64,000 bases of DNA from Escallonia rubra. Its lineage: Eukaryota; Streptophyta; Magnoliopsida; Escalloniales; Escalloniaceae. The notes below the pieces were generated by a model, which ran no database searches, was not told the origin of the DNA, and saw only the letters and a list, made by a program, of their open reading frames with translations. The stretch lies in the NCBI GenBank assembly GCA_033065855.1, contig JAVXUO010001523.1:1-64000 (forward strand), written 5' to 3'. The translations under genes were made by a program, and so were the position numbers. Below, in pieces: positions 1 through 10,379 of the stretch. Every line of letters starts with the position of its first letter. Position 1 is the stretch's first letter.

Positions 1-2235
1 ACAAGTTGGGTTTTTGTGTTTACCCTTGTTAATTAATAAATCAACCCTAAAAATAAGATGACGACTCAAATTAAACCTTCCCAGGTCTAAATATTTGGTG
101 CGGTTCACTACAACAGGCACAACCTTCTAGAGTCGAGCCCATACATCCTTGCTGTCCACTTTCACAATACAAGTACAAGCCACAAATACGACCTTCTAAG
201 TCATAAATCAGGTGAATGTTTTTCACAGGGCCCTGCGAGCCATTAGAAGTTCAGATGACTACAATGGGATTGAGGCTAAACCAACTGAGCAGGTGACTCG
301 ACCAGTTCCGCAATCGACAATAAAAAAAAACCTTTAGGAAAAAGTTGTCAGCAAAGAAAGGAGGGAATCCCATCCAAGGGAGATGAAAAATGCAAAGCAT
401 GTTGGAAAATCCAACCGGATCTTAAGAGGTCGAAATAAAATAAAGGTAGTAAAAAGAGCTCCATTGCTGCAAATTCTAGTCCCTTACGGAATACCCTAGC
501 CAAAGAAAAAGAAACTAAACACCCAAAAGAGTCCCAAAGTCAAGTCACTCGCTCAATGGCTAGTACGGATTTTGTGGCAAACCCTCTTGGGAAATTTCCC
601 AGACCCACGAAGGTCTGAAAACATCGAGTCACCATCTTATTTCAACAATAATACTTCATTAAAAAGGGAAAATAAAAAAAAACTTTATGACCCTAAATTT
701 ATAAACTGAGGCGTCTAATCATACCAAATCAGAAATTACGAGTCCAGGGACTAATTATACAACATGAAGGTGTTAGGCACCCCGTTGTACCTTAACAGTG
801 TCTATTATGTTTTTAGTGGTTTTTTTTATTTATATCCAATATGGAAACAATACATGGATAACAAACCAAAACAAAAATTAAATCAGGCTTGAACCCAACA
901 TCGGGGGTCGAGTTGCCTACGTAACTGGTCACACTAATCGGGATTAAAACCATGTAGTTGTGACTGACCTATGGGAGGCGATCTAAATTTATGTCTTACT
1001 TCCTAAAGACCTAAATGAGCTCATCTTCTTCTAGCTGAACGTGTTTAGAACTCTACTTGACTAACACTTCTAGTTATCTTAAAAAATTTATTATATCAGG
1101 ATACTCATTCCAATATTCATTTTTATCCTTTTTTAGATCGAAGCTCAGTCGCAGAGATTGTGAGATGTAAGGTAGAAGCTAGACGAAATGGCATATTCGA
1201 GACTTAGCTCGCCTTGACCGCTTGATAAAAGGTTGGGGTAAATCCATGATCTAATGAAACTAGTAGAGGGGCTATGAACTGGGAATGGATGGAAATGGGC
1301 TAGAATTCTATTTTTCCTTACTCATAATTTATTCAGAGTTTTCTTTCCGAAAAGGAAATCTCACGTTTCCATGGCCCAAGTGATTAATTTATAAAGGTCT
1401 GGGGCTGTCAACATGATAAACATACCCTTTTGGTCGTGTACATCCTTCCCAAAAGTTAATAACATAATTAAAGTAAAAAGTCTAAGATACCCCTTATCGG
1501 CCTGTTAATCAAGGCTAAAAAAATTTATCGGCCGATCATGACGAAAACTAGCCAGTTTTATCCCTTTATCTGATATGATTTTGAACCAAATCTGTGGGGA
1601 GAACATTGCGACTTTAGATAAAACACACTCAAAACACATGGGGTAATGCAAATTTCGGGAATCCACCGTAATTCATTTTCAAATAAAGTCATGATCTTCA
1701 TACCCTATCTAGACTTAAACCTGGGTGAAAGCCAACTAGCTGGACCAACTAATTGAACTAAAGTACTAATTGGGCCGGACTTTAAGTGGACGATTTATTG
1801 GAATGGACTTAATTATTTTAATTCAGCTTATTATTTCTTACAAGGCCTAGACCAACAATAAAAATAAAAGTGATAAATAATAACAAATAACTGGACCAAC
1901 TAACTGGACTGGACTACTAATTGACCGAGACTTTAAGTGGACTATTTTATTGGACTAGACTTAATTATATAAATTCTAGTTATTATTTATACATAGGCCT
2001 AGTTCAATAATGACAATAAAAGCCTAAATAAGAACAAAGCCCAGTACCTAATAAGTATAGTCCTGAAAAAAATGGTGTCTATGGAGTCCCTCGATGAGGG
2101 AGCACGCCACGAACATTACCGTAGCAATACATTTTTGTAGTGAAAATATGAAAAGACCATAAAATCTATGACTGACATAGAAATTCACATAGATATGATG
2201 TAGGATCTTTGTCAGGCTTCATACACATTCTAGGG
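1..2235 (-). repeat. Ty3/gypsy (Tat-like) LTR-derived sequence
   Basis: No gene is visible here. Blocks around 600-830 and 900-990 match, in the same orientation, 10400-10590 and 10660-10740: the same 'gagtc(a/g)ccatcttatt' block, the same 'gtgttaggcaccc' block, and the same block containing 'gcctacgta'. The solo LTR at 33034-34285 carries the reverse complement of these blocks ('aagatggtgactc', 'gtacgtaggccacc'), so this copy reads on the minus strand. The ggactta/ggaccaa-rich segment at 1740-2050 also resembles the pyrimidine-rich U3-like part of that solo LTR in reverse. Outer boundaries are not visible because the window starts inside the repeat. The family name is inferred from the neighbouring Tat-like pol relic. 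Confidence 0.55.
1740..2040. repeat. Tandem duplication, about 151-bp unit
   Basis: Two diverged copies begin with 'ctggaccaact' at 1740 and 1891. Both run through 'actttaagtgga', 'gacttaatta' and 'ggcctag' to an A-rich end. The duplication lies inside the LTR-derived sequence and is unrelated to the 60-bp array downstream. Confidence 0.75.
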
Positions 2236-2239
2236 AACA

Positions 2240-3180
2240 TAGTTCCTAAGGTGGGGATATCGTTTGAAGCCGGAGCCAACATTTAGAACGATTGGTCGTC
2301 AAGCAATATCAAAGAGAAAATGAAATTGAACCTTATCTGAAACTGGACCAAAAAATAACAACGATTGATCCCTAGATAAGGGGCGCATTCGTAGAAGCCG
2401 GAGTTAAGAGTAATAACGATTGGTTGTCTAGAAATGTTAAAATGAAAATTCATATCTAAGAGCCACGACCAGTAGTAACGACGATTGATTGCTTAGGCAT
2501 AATGTGAACCCCCTAGAAGCCAGAGTAAAAGTAACAAAAATTGGTCGTCTACGGATACTAAAGATGAAATAATCTTTATCTGGATCTGAAGAAAATAGTA
2601 ACAACGAGTGGTCGCTAAATAAAGGGCATATGCATAAGAAAGAGTCAATAGTAACAATAATTAGTCGTGTATATAGAAACACTGAAAAGGAAACTCGTAT
2701 CCAAAAGCCAAAGCTAACAGTAACAACAGTTGGTCATCTGGGGTTACTGAAAAGTCATGTCTAAGAGCTAGAGCCAACAACAACAATGATTGGTTTCTTA
2801 GACATGAACATGGAAGCATATCGAGAAGTCAGGAGCCAAAAGTAGCGATAATGGTTTGTCTAAAATGCACTAAGGACTTATGACTAAGAGTCGACATTAA
2901 CATTAATGACGATTGGTCCTTTGGCCATAAAAATGTATCCTTAGAAGCGAGAGCAAACAATAACCATGATTGGGCATCTAGGGATATGGGAAACTTACCG
3001 CCTAAGAGTTGGAGCCAACATGAACGACTATTGGATGTCTAAACATACTGAGGACTTATGACTAAAAGTTGGAGCTAGTAATTGGTCGCTTAACCATAAG
3101 GAGGCGATTACATTCTAGAAGTCAGAGCCAATAATAATGACGATTAGTCTTCTAAATGTACCTAAAAGGATAGCGAATGA
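2240..3180. repeat. Degenerate minisatellite, about 60-bp unit, about 15 copies
   Basis: A degenerate core resembling 'aacgattggtcgtct', usually preceded by a 'gaagccagagccaac'-like block, recurs near 2287, 2360, 2416, 2480, 2537, 2601, 2655, 2722, 2783, 2845, 2908, 2965, 3025, 3080 and 3137. The mean spacing is about 61 bp. Copies have diverged by many substitutions but the spacing is kept. The array lies beside LTR-derived sequence. No conserved reading frame runs through it. Tat/Ogre-type elements are known to carry tandem repeats in untranslated regions, which is the likeliest origin. Confidence 0.85.
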
Positions 3181-3690
3181 GTTACCCAAGAACAGGTCAA
3201 GAATGCAGGAAGTGGTTGACCGTTAAGTGAGGGAATCTGGGATAGTACAACTTTCTTCTAGAATTGAATATTAGGTTGTTTGACCTAAAAGTCACAAATC
3301 CACCTCTATTTGTTTTTCCAAAATCTCCAAAAGTTTTTTCCAACTGATTTACTGGCAGTTTTACAATGTATACTAGACATTTTTTGTGGGAACACGACCA
3401 TAATGCTTAGCAAAATGAGTAAATCCTGCCAACTGCCCCGTTGACCAGGTGGCTGATTTGGTTACATGAGAACTATCCGATTTTCTTACCTAGAAATAAA
3501 CCCATACCTAATTTAAATTAGGGCTCAAACACATCTAGTTCTCCTGCTTTTACTTCTTCGAGCATAAGAACCTAGGATTCTTCAACCTTGACCATATTCC
3601 ACCAGTTTAAACCCCAATTCTTCTCAATCGAGATGCAAATTACATCCTAAACAATGATGGAATTCTAAAGGACAAAAAAGGCCATGAGGT
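3181..3690. other. Repeat-derived spacer, no gene recognised
   Basis: The sequence continues the retroelement-like composition without a recognisable coding segment, terminal repeat or duplicated block. Confidence 0.4.
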
Positions 3691-3739
3691 AGGTACCCAA
3701 ATTGAACTGGTGATACGGTTTTGCCCCATAGTGCGATAA

Positions 3740-4057
3740 AAGACATGAGCTTAGAGGGTGCCAAGGAGGCAAAGATGGATCAGCATGTCAGAGGGTTCAT
3801 AGTATACATGCTTGGACAGACGGAACTCAAAGACTAGGATGATTCTGTCTAGTTTTGGAGGATATGGTGGCATCTTTATGAGTATAACTGGGGGACAGCG
3901 ACTTTGGCACATTTTATCACTAAATACGCTCCGTGGCGCACCTCCAGGCCTCCAACTTTATTGGACACATCGACATCTAGGAGGTATGCCTTAATCCTTC
4001 TTCTCTATTGGCTTTGTTAATTGGATATCCTTCCCCAATGTCCTAACTATTGTCTCG

Positions 4058-4111
<54 letters not shown>

Positions 4112-4600
4112 GCCTACGTGGCTGCGCTTACTGCCTTTAGGCAAGAAGGCTGAGGGCGTGGAGCCATCAATGTGCCAGTGGAACTGGAGGGAGGAGCGCG
4201 CGGGCCTATTGGCCGTGGTCTACCGTGAGTATGTGAACAACTACACTCAGCAACTGGTAGATCTCCTCACTATTCGCTCCTGCATTAGCTTTCCCTTAGT
4301 AATATCTAACACGTGCTCCCTCTTTTCCATGACTCAGGGTACGATTGTAAAGTGGTGGACCGAGGCATGCTATGCCGAGGGCTGAGGCTTACAAGGAATC
4401 AGATATTGCTGGTGGATTTTCCTATCAGAAGTTCTATCTAGGTGATTGGGTGCTGCCACAGTATCATGCTGCTTTGGAGCCTTGAAGTCCTGCCATTCTG
4501 CCTCCTTGAGGTTTACAAGCAGAGGCTTTAGAACGAATGGCCCGTGAGCAACTACTGAGAGGGATACTGGTTACTGCCTAACTTTATTAGTATTTTTTTA
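3740..4600 (+). pseudogene. Plant-mobile-domain-like relic
   Basis: Conceptual translation across stops gives RGFIVYMLGQ near 3790 and, about 30 residues later, YNWGTATLAHFI near 3880. The layout resembles the plant mobile domain, found in MAIN-like proteins and in gag-like or transposase-associated plant ORFs: a '(R)aFllYllG' segment followed by 'Y.WG.a.LA.LY'. A (TA)n tract interrupts it at 4062. Beyond that, a frame with KKAEGVEPSMCQWNW and, further on, YQKFYLGDWVLPQYHAALEP (about 4420-4480) may belong to the same relic. In-frame stops and frame changes rule out a functional gene. The domain assignment rests on motif layout only. Confidence 0.45.
4062..4109. repeat. (TA)n microsatellite
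   Basis: About 24 uninterrupted TA units lie inside the plant-mobile-domain-like relic. Short ORFs rich in alternating Ile-Tyr here are artefacts of this repeat. Confidence 0.95.
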
Positions 4601-5611
4601 ATAAATGATTGGCTACAAAATGATTTCTTTAAATGAACGTGCCACATCTTACTTTAATTTCTTTTTTTCTTTTGTAAAGACGAAGAGATAAATTCCATTT
4701 TTTTCTCCTATTTACTACAATGATGAAGAATCAAATTATCTTTCCTGGCCGACTGATCTTCGGCCATGTTCGATGTATGTTGAGATAGATTTGGGCCCCT
4801 TTTCTTCGATGGAGCAAGCAAGGCCTGTCTGGCCCTTGAGAGAGGAGAGTAATTATGAAGAAGAAGATGGCGATGAAGACTACTCGCACGACATTCCTTT
4901 TCCTCTGTGGATAGTGAGCATGTTGCGGCTAAACTGGGTTCTTAGGATGACCCTGATCCCCAGATCGGGTCCGGAGGCAGAGGTTTTCGAGCTTAAGGGC
5001 ATAGCATATGCGAAGACTATAATTCCCATTCATATCTCTATCTTTGTATATTTTTTACTTCTACTCTCATTTGTTATCTAATGGTTAATACTGCAGGTTC
5101 TAGGCAAGAAATTAAGAGGGAGGGGGGGGGGGGGGGGCGTACAAGATGTTACACAGTTTAAAGGGCATGATCTTTGGGCTGAATACTCTGCTTGTGTGCC
5201 AAGAGGGTCCACAACACGACCAGATAGGAGATTGGTAGCACGAGCAACATGAAAAACCACCTACACATCTTTGGTTTTGATGCCAACGGCATGCCCAGGG
5301 TCTCAAAAGAAAGACCATAACCCAAATGTCACGGTAGGGAAATGATAAGCTACCGGTCCACTCTCAAAAGAAGAAAAGCACCGCCTGCATCACCTCATCG
5401 ACCACATAAGTTCAGATTTGGGAGCCGAGCTCAAGAGCCTCTACTAACTCCCAGTCTGATGACATTTAAGAGAATGATGACTTCGGTGAGGATGACTCAG
5501 AGCTTTTCAGCTGAGGAGACTTTCAGCTCGACAAATCGCGAGCTACGTGGAAAGAGGATAAGGGGAGGGAGATAGGTCTGTAGGCTCAGGGTAGCTTTGG
5601 ATATATCTATA
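4601..5611. other. Unassigned spacer with poly-G tract
   Basis: No recognisable gene. A short acidic ORF (EEEDGDEDYSHD) occurs near 4855 but matches no family I know. A run of about 15 G lies near 5122-5137. This may be a degraded continuation of the element to the left. Confidence 0.4.
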
Positions 5612-5724
5612 GGGAGCTGATCCCTTGACAGCGCTGGCAAACGGAGCAAAGTTGACAAAGCAATCTGGCCGTCCATCCTGAAAGATGGACCGCCCAGATC
5701 GCGCATTTTTCGAATACTGTCAGT

Positions 5725-5905
5725 CGTCCGCGACACTATATCGCGGACGGACTTTTTTACCTTTTTGCCCCTCCGCCCCGTCCGCTAAACTGTGTCGCGG
5801 ACGGACTGTTTTTTAGTTTTTTTAAGCCCGTCCGCTACATAATGTAGCGGACAAATGTTTTGACAAAAATGAGTCTGTTACGTCCGCTACATTATGTAGC
5901 GGACG
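5725..5905. repeat. Left subterminal hairpin array (4 palindromes, about 52-bp period)
   Basis: Four near-perfect palindromes start near 5725, 5779, 5829 and 5881. The first two have 'cgtccgc' stems closed by 'gcggacg' around a variable loop. The last two are 'ccgctacataatgtagcgga' or its alternate-centre form. They are separated by T-rich or A-rich spacers. They sit just inside the left TIR of Pack-MULE 1 and mirror the array at its other end. Another stem-loop (ccgtccat...atggaccg) overlaps the TIR near 5669-5693. Confidence 0.9.
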
Positions 5906-5969
5906 AGTAGACAGAGTCTACTTTTTCCTTCTCTTTTTCTTTCTCTTTTTCGGTCCTTTCTCTCACTGC

Positions 5970-6360
5970 CTAAAGAGATGGCGATGCGACATCGGCGATG
6001 GCGGCCATGGCGCTGCGGCCAATCACGGTGGGGCGGATCTGGAGTAGATCTGGAGGTTGTGACCACTAGCATCACCGTCGCGAGGAGCTCCGTGCCGATC
6101 TGCGCCAACCATCCAAGCTCCAGATCGCGGTGGCACAGATCGGGAGCTGGACGGTGTTTGGGCCTGTGGCAGAGCTGCGTTGGCAGCGGGCAGTGGTTGC
6201 GCCGGTTGGCGCCGGTGTTTGTCGGTACAGTGGCGCCATGGCTTTCCCGGAGGTGCGGTGTTTGTCGGTACAGCGGGCAGTGGTTGCGCCGGTGTTTGTC
6301 GGTACCGCGGCACGGTGTCATGAGTGCGGTGAGTTCTCGACGACGGCATTGGTTTCGTAG
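5970..6360. other. GC-rich captured segment of unknown origin in Pack-MULE 1
   Basis: GC content is far above the flanks, and the phrase 'gtttgtcggtac' occurs three times (near 6218, 6264 and 6294) with intervening 'gcgggcagtggttgcgccgg' blocks. All frames on both strands look open because of composition, so no product is assigned. It may be a second captured host segment, separate from the F-box piece, that was later duplicated internally. Confidence 0.5.
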
Positions 6361-6414
6361 GCCACGATATATGGCCAGTAAAACGGGTGGTAATGGCACG
6401 TAATGATCAGGAAA

Positions 6415-6605
6415 CTCAGAGCACCCCTCGTTGCATTGCAACAGAACATGGAAGCTCCTGTTGTTGTCTTTTACGCAGTTTGGCATGGGTATCGAAACCC
6501 AAGTCTGGGCAGCGGGATTGCAGAGAAAGAGTGAAGTCTGGTCTTCGGTGTTCTTGCAGCAAACCAAGCCGTTGTTCGACGCCAGAACCTGGCCAGTGTT
6601 TGATA
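6415..6605 (-). pseudogene. Captured F-box-protein gene fragment
   Basis: On the minus strand, about 60 residues read VLASNNGLVCCKNTED, then LFLCNPAAQTWVSIPMP, then VLLQCNEGC. This is the layout of plant F-box-associated domains: '(a)SsNGLlCC....', '(l)fvCNPaTk.WvsiP', '...LecN'. F-box proteins are substrate receptors of SCF ubiquitin ligases. Only part of the associated domain is present and no F-box motif is seen. It lies in a 287-residue open frame (5887-6750, minus) that runs into the hairpins and GC-rich segment, so that ORF is chimeric rather than a natural gene. No evidence of expression can be seen from sequence. Confidence 0.65.
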
Positions 6606-6634
6606 GGTGATAGAGAGAGAGATGTAAGAAAACC

Positions 6635-6781
6635 CATCCGCTACATAATGTAGCGGATGAGAGAAAGGACAGACCAAAAAATGTCAGAAAACTATCCGCT
6701 ACATAATGTAGCGGATGGGCTATTTTTAAGTTTGAGGGTATTTTTGTCAAAAAAATCGTCCGCTACATTATGTAGCGGACG
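6635..6781. repeat. Right subterminal hairpin array (3 palindromes)
   Basis: Three palindromes near 6635, 6693 and 6757 share the 'ccgctaca(t/a)(t/a)atgtagcgg' core with the left array, spaced about 58-64 bp. A further stem-loop (ccgtccac...gtggacgg) near 6815-6840 mirrors the one in the left TIR. Confidence 0.9.
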
Positions 6782-6896
6782 AACTTAAAAAAAGTGCAAA
6801 AAAAAAGATCTGGACCGTCCACAGATCGCGCGTGGACGGCCAGATTGCGTTGGCAACTTAACTCCATTTGCCAGCGCTGTCAAGGGATCAGCTCCC

Positions 6897-6912
6897 ATAT
6901 ATATATATATAT
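6897..6912. repeat. (TA)8 tract shared by two abutting elements
   Basis: This short (TA)n separates the right end of Pack-MULE 1 from the left end of the next TIR element. It gives both of them AT-dinucleotide flanks. Confidence 0.85.
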
Positions 6913-8132
6913 GTGGGAAAAACGAATATAATGTTAGCTTTAGGTAAGTTGCCTAAGGCTAGCGGCCAAAACTACGTTGTTTTGGTCAAACTTATATATT
7001 ATGTGTTTTCCTCCTTCCTTGTTATTCTCTCTCTCCTCGTCATTATCTCTCTTTCCAAGCAGATCATCCAAACCAGACAACCCCCGTCGCCGGCCACCAT
7101 CGCCGGCTACCATCGCCGGCCAAATCTCCGTGATCGTTGTAACCCACCATTGACAAGCCTCTCTTCTCCCGCGAGATCGGTGGCTGCCGCCTTGCCCCCT
7201 CGCCTGTCTCCTTTGCCGGTCGTGCTTCTTCGCAGGAGACAACACACTCGACTTAAATTTGATCTTCAACCCGTCGTCGCCCCATTGCCGGGGACGCTCA
7301 ATATCCAGCACCCGCACCATAAACCAGCTGCAAATCATCATCTCACACAGCCGCCGGGACCCACCACTGCCTGACCTCTTTCCTCTTGCCACCACTGCTC
7401 TGTCACCGGTGAGACCACTCACTGCTGCCACAGACCACCCACCACCAACCACTGCTCTATCACCGGCCATTCTTCTTCGCCGGAGAAAGCACCACCGCCA
7501 CCATACAAAAATTGGTCATTTCCCGTGCTCTCTCCCCCCACCGCATTTCACAACAATCCAAATTAGTGCAATTAAGTTGTTAAAATCATAAATTCAATTT
7601 GATTAAACTCTAACGAATAATAATCCGAAAGGGACTGAATTGCTGGATATTGTGTTGGATTGATTCGAAAGCTTGAACTTTCACTTCATTATAACAAAAA
7701 ACGGAATGGGTTTTGCATTGATTTCTCTCGCATGCCCCATCGTCGTCCTCCATCGCCAGCTTTATTGCCGCCGACGATGAAAGTCGACTCCCTTTATTAG
7801 GGAGGTGGTGGTGGTTAGGTTTCGATATGGTGGCTGGTTTTTTATGTTGAGGGTGGTGGGCGGTATGCAACAACGATTTGTGAGGGTAGACGGCTATGAA
7901 GGCTGGCTGGAGACAGAGGCTACCGATCGAGCAACATGGTGGTTGGTTTTATGAAGCGACGAAGGGGGGGCGACAATGGGGTTCTGTATGCTAGCGGCAG
8001 ACAGAAGGGGGAGGAAGAAAAACATAAAGAAAAAAGAAAGAAAGAAAGATGAGGTTTTTTTAATCTCAAAACGAAGTAGTTTTGGCCGGCCTTAGGCAAC
8101 TTGCCTAAGGCTAACATTATATTCGCTTTCTC
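6913..8132. mobile_element. MULE-like TIR element inserted in (TA)n
   Basis: Imperfect terminal inverted repeats of about 65 bp. The left end has 'cgaatataatgttagc', a gcctaagg block and 'ggccaaaactac'; the right end carries the same blocks inverted. The element is flanked on both sides by (TA)n, so the target duplication cannot be measured. It encodes no transposase. The interior is a C-rich segment (about 7080-7500) and a second GC-rich segment (about 7735-7970), whose proline/arginine-rich ORFs match no known protein. The length and long TIRs suggest a non-autonomous MULE, possibly another gene-capturing one. Confidence 0.75.
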
Positions 8133-8140
8133 ATATATAT

Positions 8141-8183
<43 letters not shown>
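8133..8183. repeat. (TA)n microsatellite
   Basis: About 25 TA units with one 'aa' interruption. This is the other half of the (TA)n that flanks the preceding TIR element. Confidence 0.9.
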
Positions 8184-8186
<3 letters not shown>

Positions 8187-8231
8187 ACTTGTAGCAAGAA
8201 AACACCTATTGTCTAAAGTAATGATACTTTA

Positions 8232-8547
8232 GGCCCCGTACGCTTACTATATTTGTTTTCTGTTTTCATTTTCTATTTTTATTTTCATGATTTTCATATT
8301 CAGTTTGAAAATCCGTTCCTGTACTTTTATCATTTTCACAAAAAAAAATTTAGCTATTTTTTCTTATATTGGGTTAAGTTTGAGTGAAAAAAGCTGAAAA
8401 CACCTAAAAGGTGTTTTCAGTTTTTTGTTACTATTTGAGTAATTTTATCCAAAACAAAAACAGAAAATGGTAAAAGTACGCAAAAAAAGAATTTTTTTCA
8501 TCATCATTGCTAAAAACAGAAAACGAATATGGTAAGCGTACGAGGCC
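8232..8547. mobile_element. PIF/Harbinger (Tourist-type) MITE
   Basis: A 316-bp element with TIRs that start 'ggccccgtacgcttac' on the left and end as the inverse of 'ggcctcgtacgcttac' on the right. The matching zone extends about 33 bp, to 'gttttctg'. It is flanked by a TTA target duplication (8229-8231 and 8548-8550), as expected for PIF/Harbinger. The interior is A/T-rich and non-coding. Confidence 0.9.
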
Positions 8548-8550
8548 TTA

Positions 8551-8900
8551 GTTTTTGTTTTTTTACCATTTGCTTATGTTATGTATACGTGTATAGACAC
8601 AACAAGCACAATGTACACGCATAGATTTAGGAAAGAGTATGGGGGTTTGAAAAATAGATACAGGGATAGGTAAAAACAAAAAGTACTTTGCAAAATTTCT
8701 GTCAAGCCAAAAACTGGCCGATTGATCAGGGGATATTTGTTGCATCCATTTGTCAGTCAATCTAATACTGAGGTTTATAAGCCAGTTGATCAGGAGATCA
8801 TTTTTTGCACCAGGTAAAATGGCAATATTTGTCTAAACGAATATTACCGGTTGGTTTAGTAGAAATTGTGCGGTTAGTTCGACTAAATGTTGGCTTTAAG
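8551..8900. other. Spacer, nothing recognised
   Basis: AT-rich sequence without a recognisable gene or terminal repeats. Confidence 0.4.
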
Positions 8901-8989
8901 CCAACAAAATCTAGAGTTCTTTTCTCTGGTATCACTATTAATTCCTTAAAATTTTTGACCCATGGTGCTATTTCATAGAAAAGTTTCGG

Positions 8990-10370
8990 TAGCTATGCTA
9001 GAGAAGATCAAAAAGCTTCTGAAGCACAATTTGCCTTCTTCACCGATTGTTTTAACAAAGCCGAACTCATTCATCTTGATGGTCGCTTTTGACTAAAATC
9101 TATCATGTGCTTACACTCTGGTCATGTCCAGGAGGACATCTTTAAAGCGGCTTGCAAATTCTAGGATCCAAAAGACTACGTCTTTCAATTAATCCTCGAC
9201 GAACACTGTCGAACGTATGATAAATTTTCAGCACTGATGGATCTTCCTACCTAGTTATCCATTGTTGTGCCCACTATTAAAGACATATATCACATACCAC
9301 TCATGCGTCTTCTCGAGACCATAGTGGAGCGTGCAAAGTTTTTCATCCAAGGTAACCACATTATTCTTTCCTCAATTATGGAGAATATTACGGACCAATC
9401 AGATGGGTACGATAAAAGGTATGCCACTAGTAGAATCGTGGCCTTGGCCTTATGTCTTATTTCCAAGTATCTTACCATCATGGATAGTGGAGTAGGAGAA
9501 GTGAGATTGGCAGACATCCTGCCCTAAATGTCCTTTAAGAAAATAAACCTAGCTCATGTGGTTATTATAGAGACTATTAATGCTGTTACCGAGATGCATC
9601 GAGACCCCAATGTCGAATTTAAAGGTAGCCCCTCACTTGTTTATATTTGGATCTTAAATCATATGCGCCATGTAGCTGAGCTAAGCAGGATCAGATATCT
9701 ATCCCACCCCTTTAAGTCCCGCTCGTTGCTGTTTGATGGCCGGTCAAAGAATGATGATTGGATTCACTTTTTTTTGTGCCAAGGAATCCAAAGACATTTG
9801 CTGGTATGGTAACTGGTGAAGGACCCATGAAACCATTATGCAGACCTTATACTATCACTGCGTGTGCCTTATCGGCCTATATTGTTTATCATTCTACATC
9901 ACTTTTTAGATTCTTCGCCAATTCAGCTATGACCATTGTCCCAGCATCTCATAGCAACTTGTTTGCTGTGCGAGAACTTACCCCTGCCATGATCTAGACT
10001 ATTTCTTAAGGGTAGGGGACTCATCCTAACAAACATCACTCCATTGACTCAGGTGTTAATCGTAATGGCATAGCCCCTGATCCCCCTCTGTCAGATGCCT
10101 ATATCGACTAGTTGTGACATCGTATCCGCAGGAGACCACTCTTGCTAATGAGAGCATATTAGGAACTAAGTTGGGGTGGGATTTCCCTAGTAGTAAAGAA
10201 ATTAAAGTTTTCAAGAAGGCCAAGGTAAACACGCGCCAACATGAAGGTTTAAGGCCAAAGACTTCCCCCAAGAATATTATTCGTTGTTTCAACCTCCCCA
10301 GACTAAGGAGGAAACCAAAGTCGTTTGGATTTAAAGATCTTGACAAGTGTATTGTACCACTTTGAAAATT
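8990..10370 (+). pseudogene. Gypsy-associated gag-like (DUF7745-like) relic
   Basis: Read across stops, 9140-9240 gives KAACKF followed by DPKDYVFQL and then an acidic stretch, resembling the 'aaikFWdPehnvFrFg..El.PT.EE' signature of the DUF7745 region found at the start of plant gypsy polyproteins. ISLMRLLE-like and LCQGIQRHLL-like pieces follow, along with a longer open frame (9267-9527). Stops and frame shifts throughout show that it is dead. It ends at an LTR-like block of opposite orientation at about 10380, so the two are probably not parts of one intact element. Confidence 0.5.
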
Positions 10371-10379
10371 TATACCCGA

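Larger units (their letters stand above)
5612..6896. mobile_element. Pack-MULE 1: non-autonomous Mutator-like element with captured F-box fragment
   Basis: Terminal inverted repeats of about 95 bp: the left end starts 'gggagctgatcccttgacag' and the right end is its inverse. The two arms share 'cgctggcaaa', 'aatctggccgtcca' and 'ccagatc' further in. Flanks are atatctata on the left and atatatata on the right, a 9-bp target duplication with one mismatch, as expected for MULEs, although the sequence is low-complexity. No transposase is present. The interior is GC-rich at 5970-6360, carries an F-box-like gene fragment (6415-6605, minus) and holds two arrays of perfect hairpins. The mosaic interior of gene pieces between long TIRs is the definition of a Pack-MULE. 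Confidence 0.85.

Noticed and set aside
100-125. 'cactacaacaggcac' as the missing CACTA terminus
   Set aside because: It matches only the first nine bases, lies 60 kb away inside LTR sequence, and has no subterminal hairpins.
2240-3180. Regularly spaced repeats as a CRISPR-like array
   Set aside because: The repeats are degenerate, there are no unique spacers of fixed length, and the context is a plant retroelement.
5887-6750. 287-codon open frame on the minus strand as a real gene
   Set aside because: It runs from hairpin repeats through an F-box fragment into a GC-rich segment inside a MULE. Only about 60 residues look like a protein domain.
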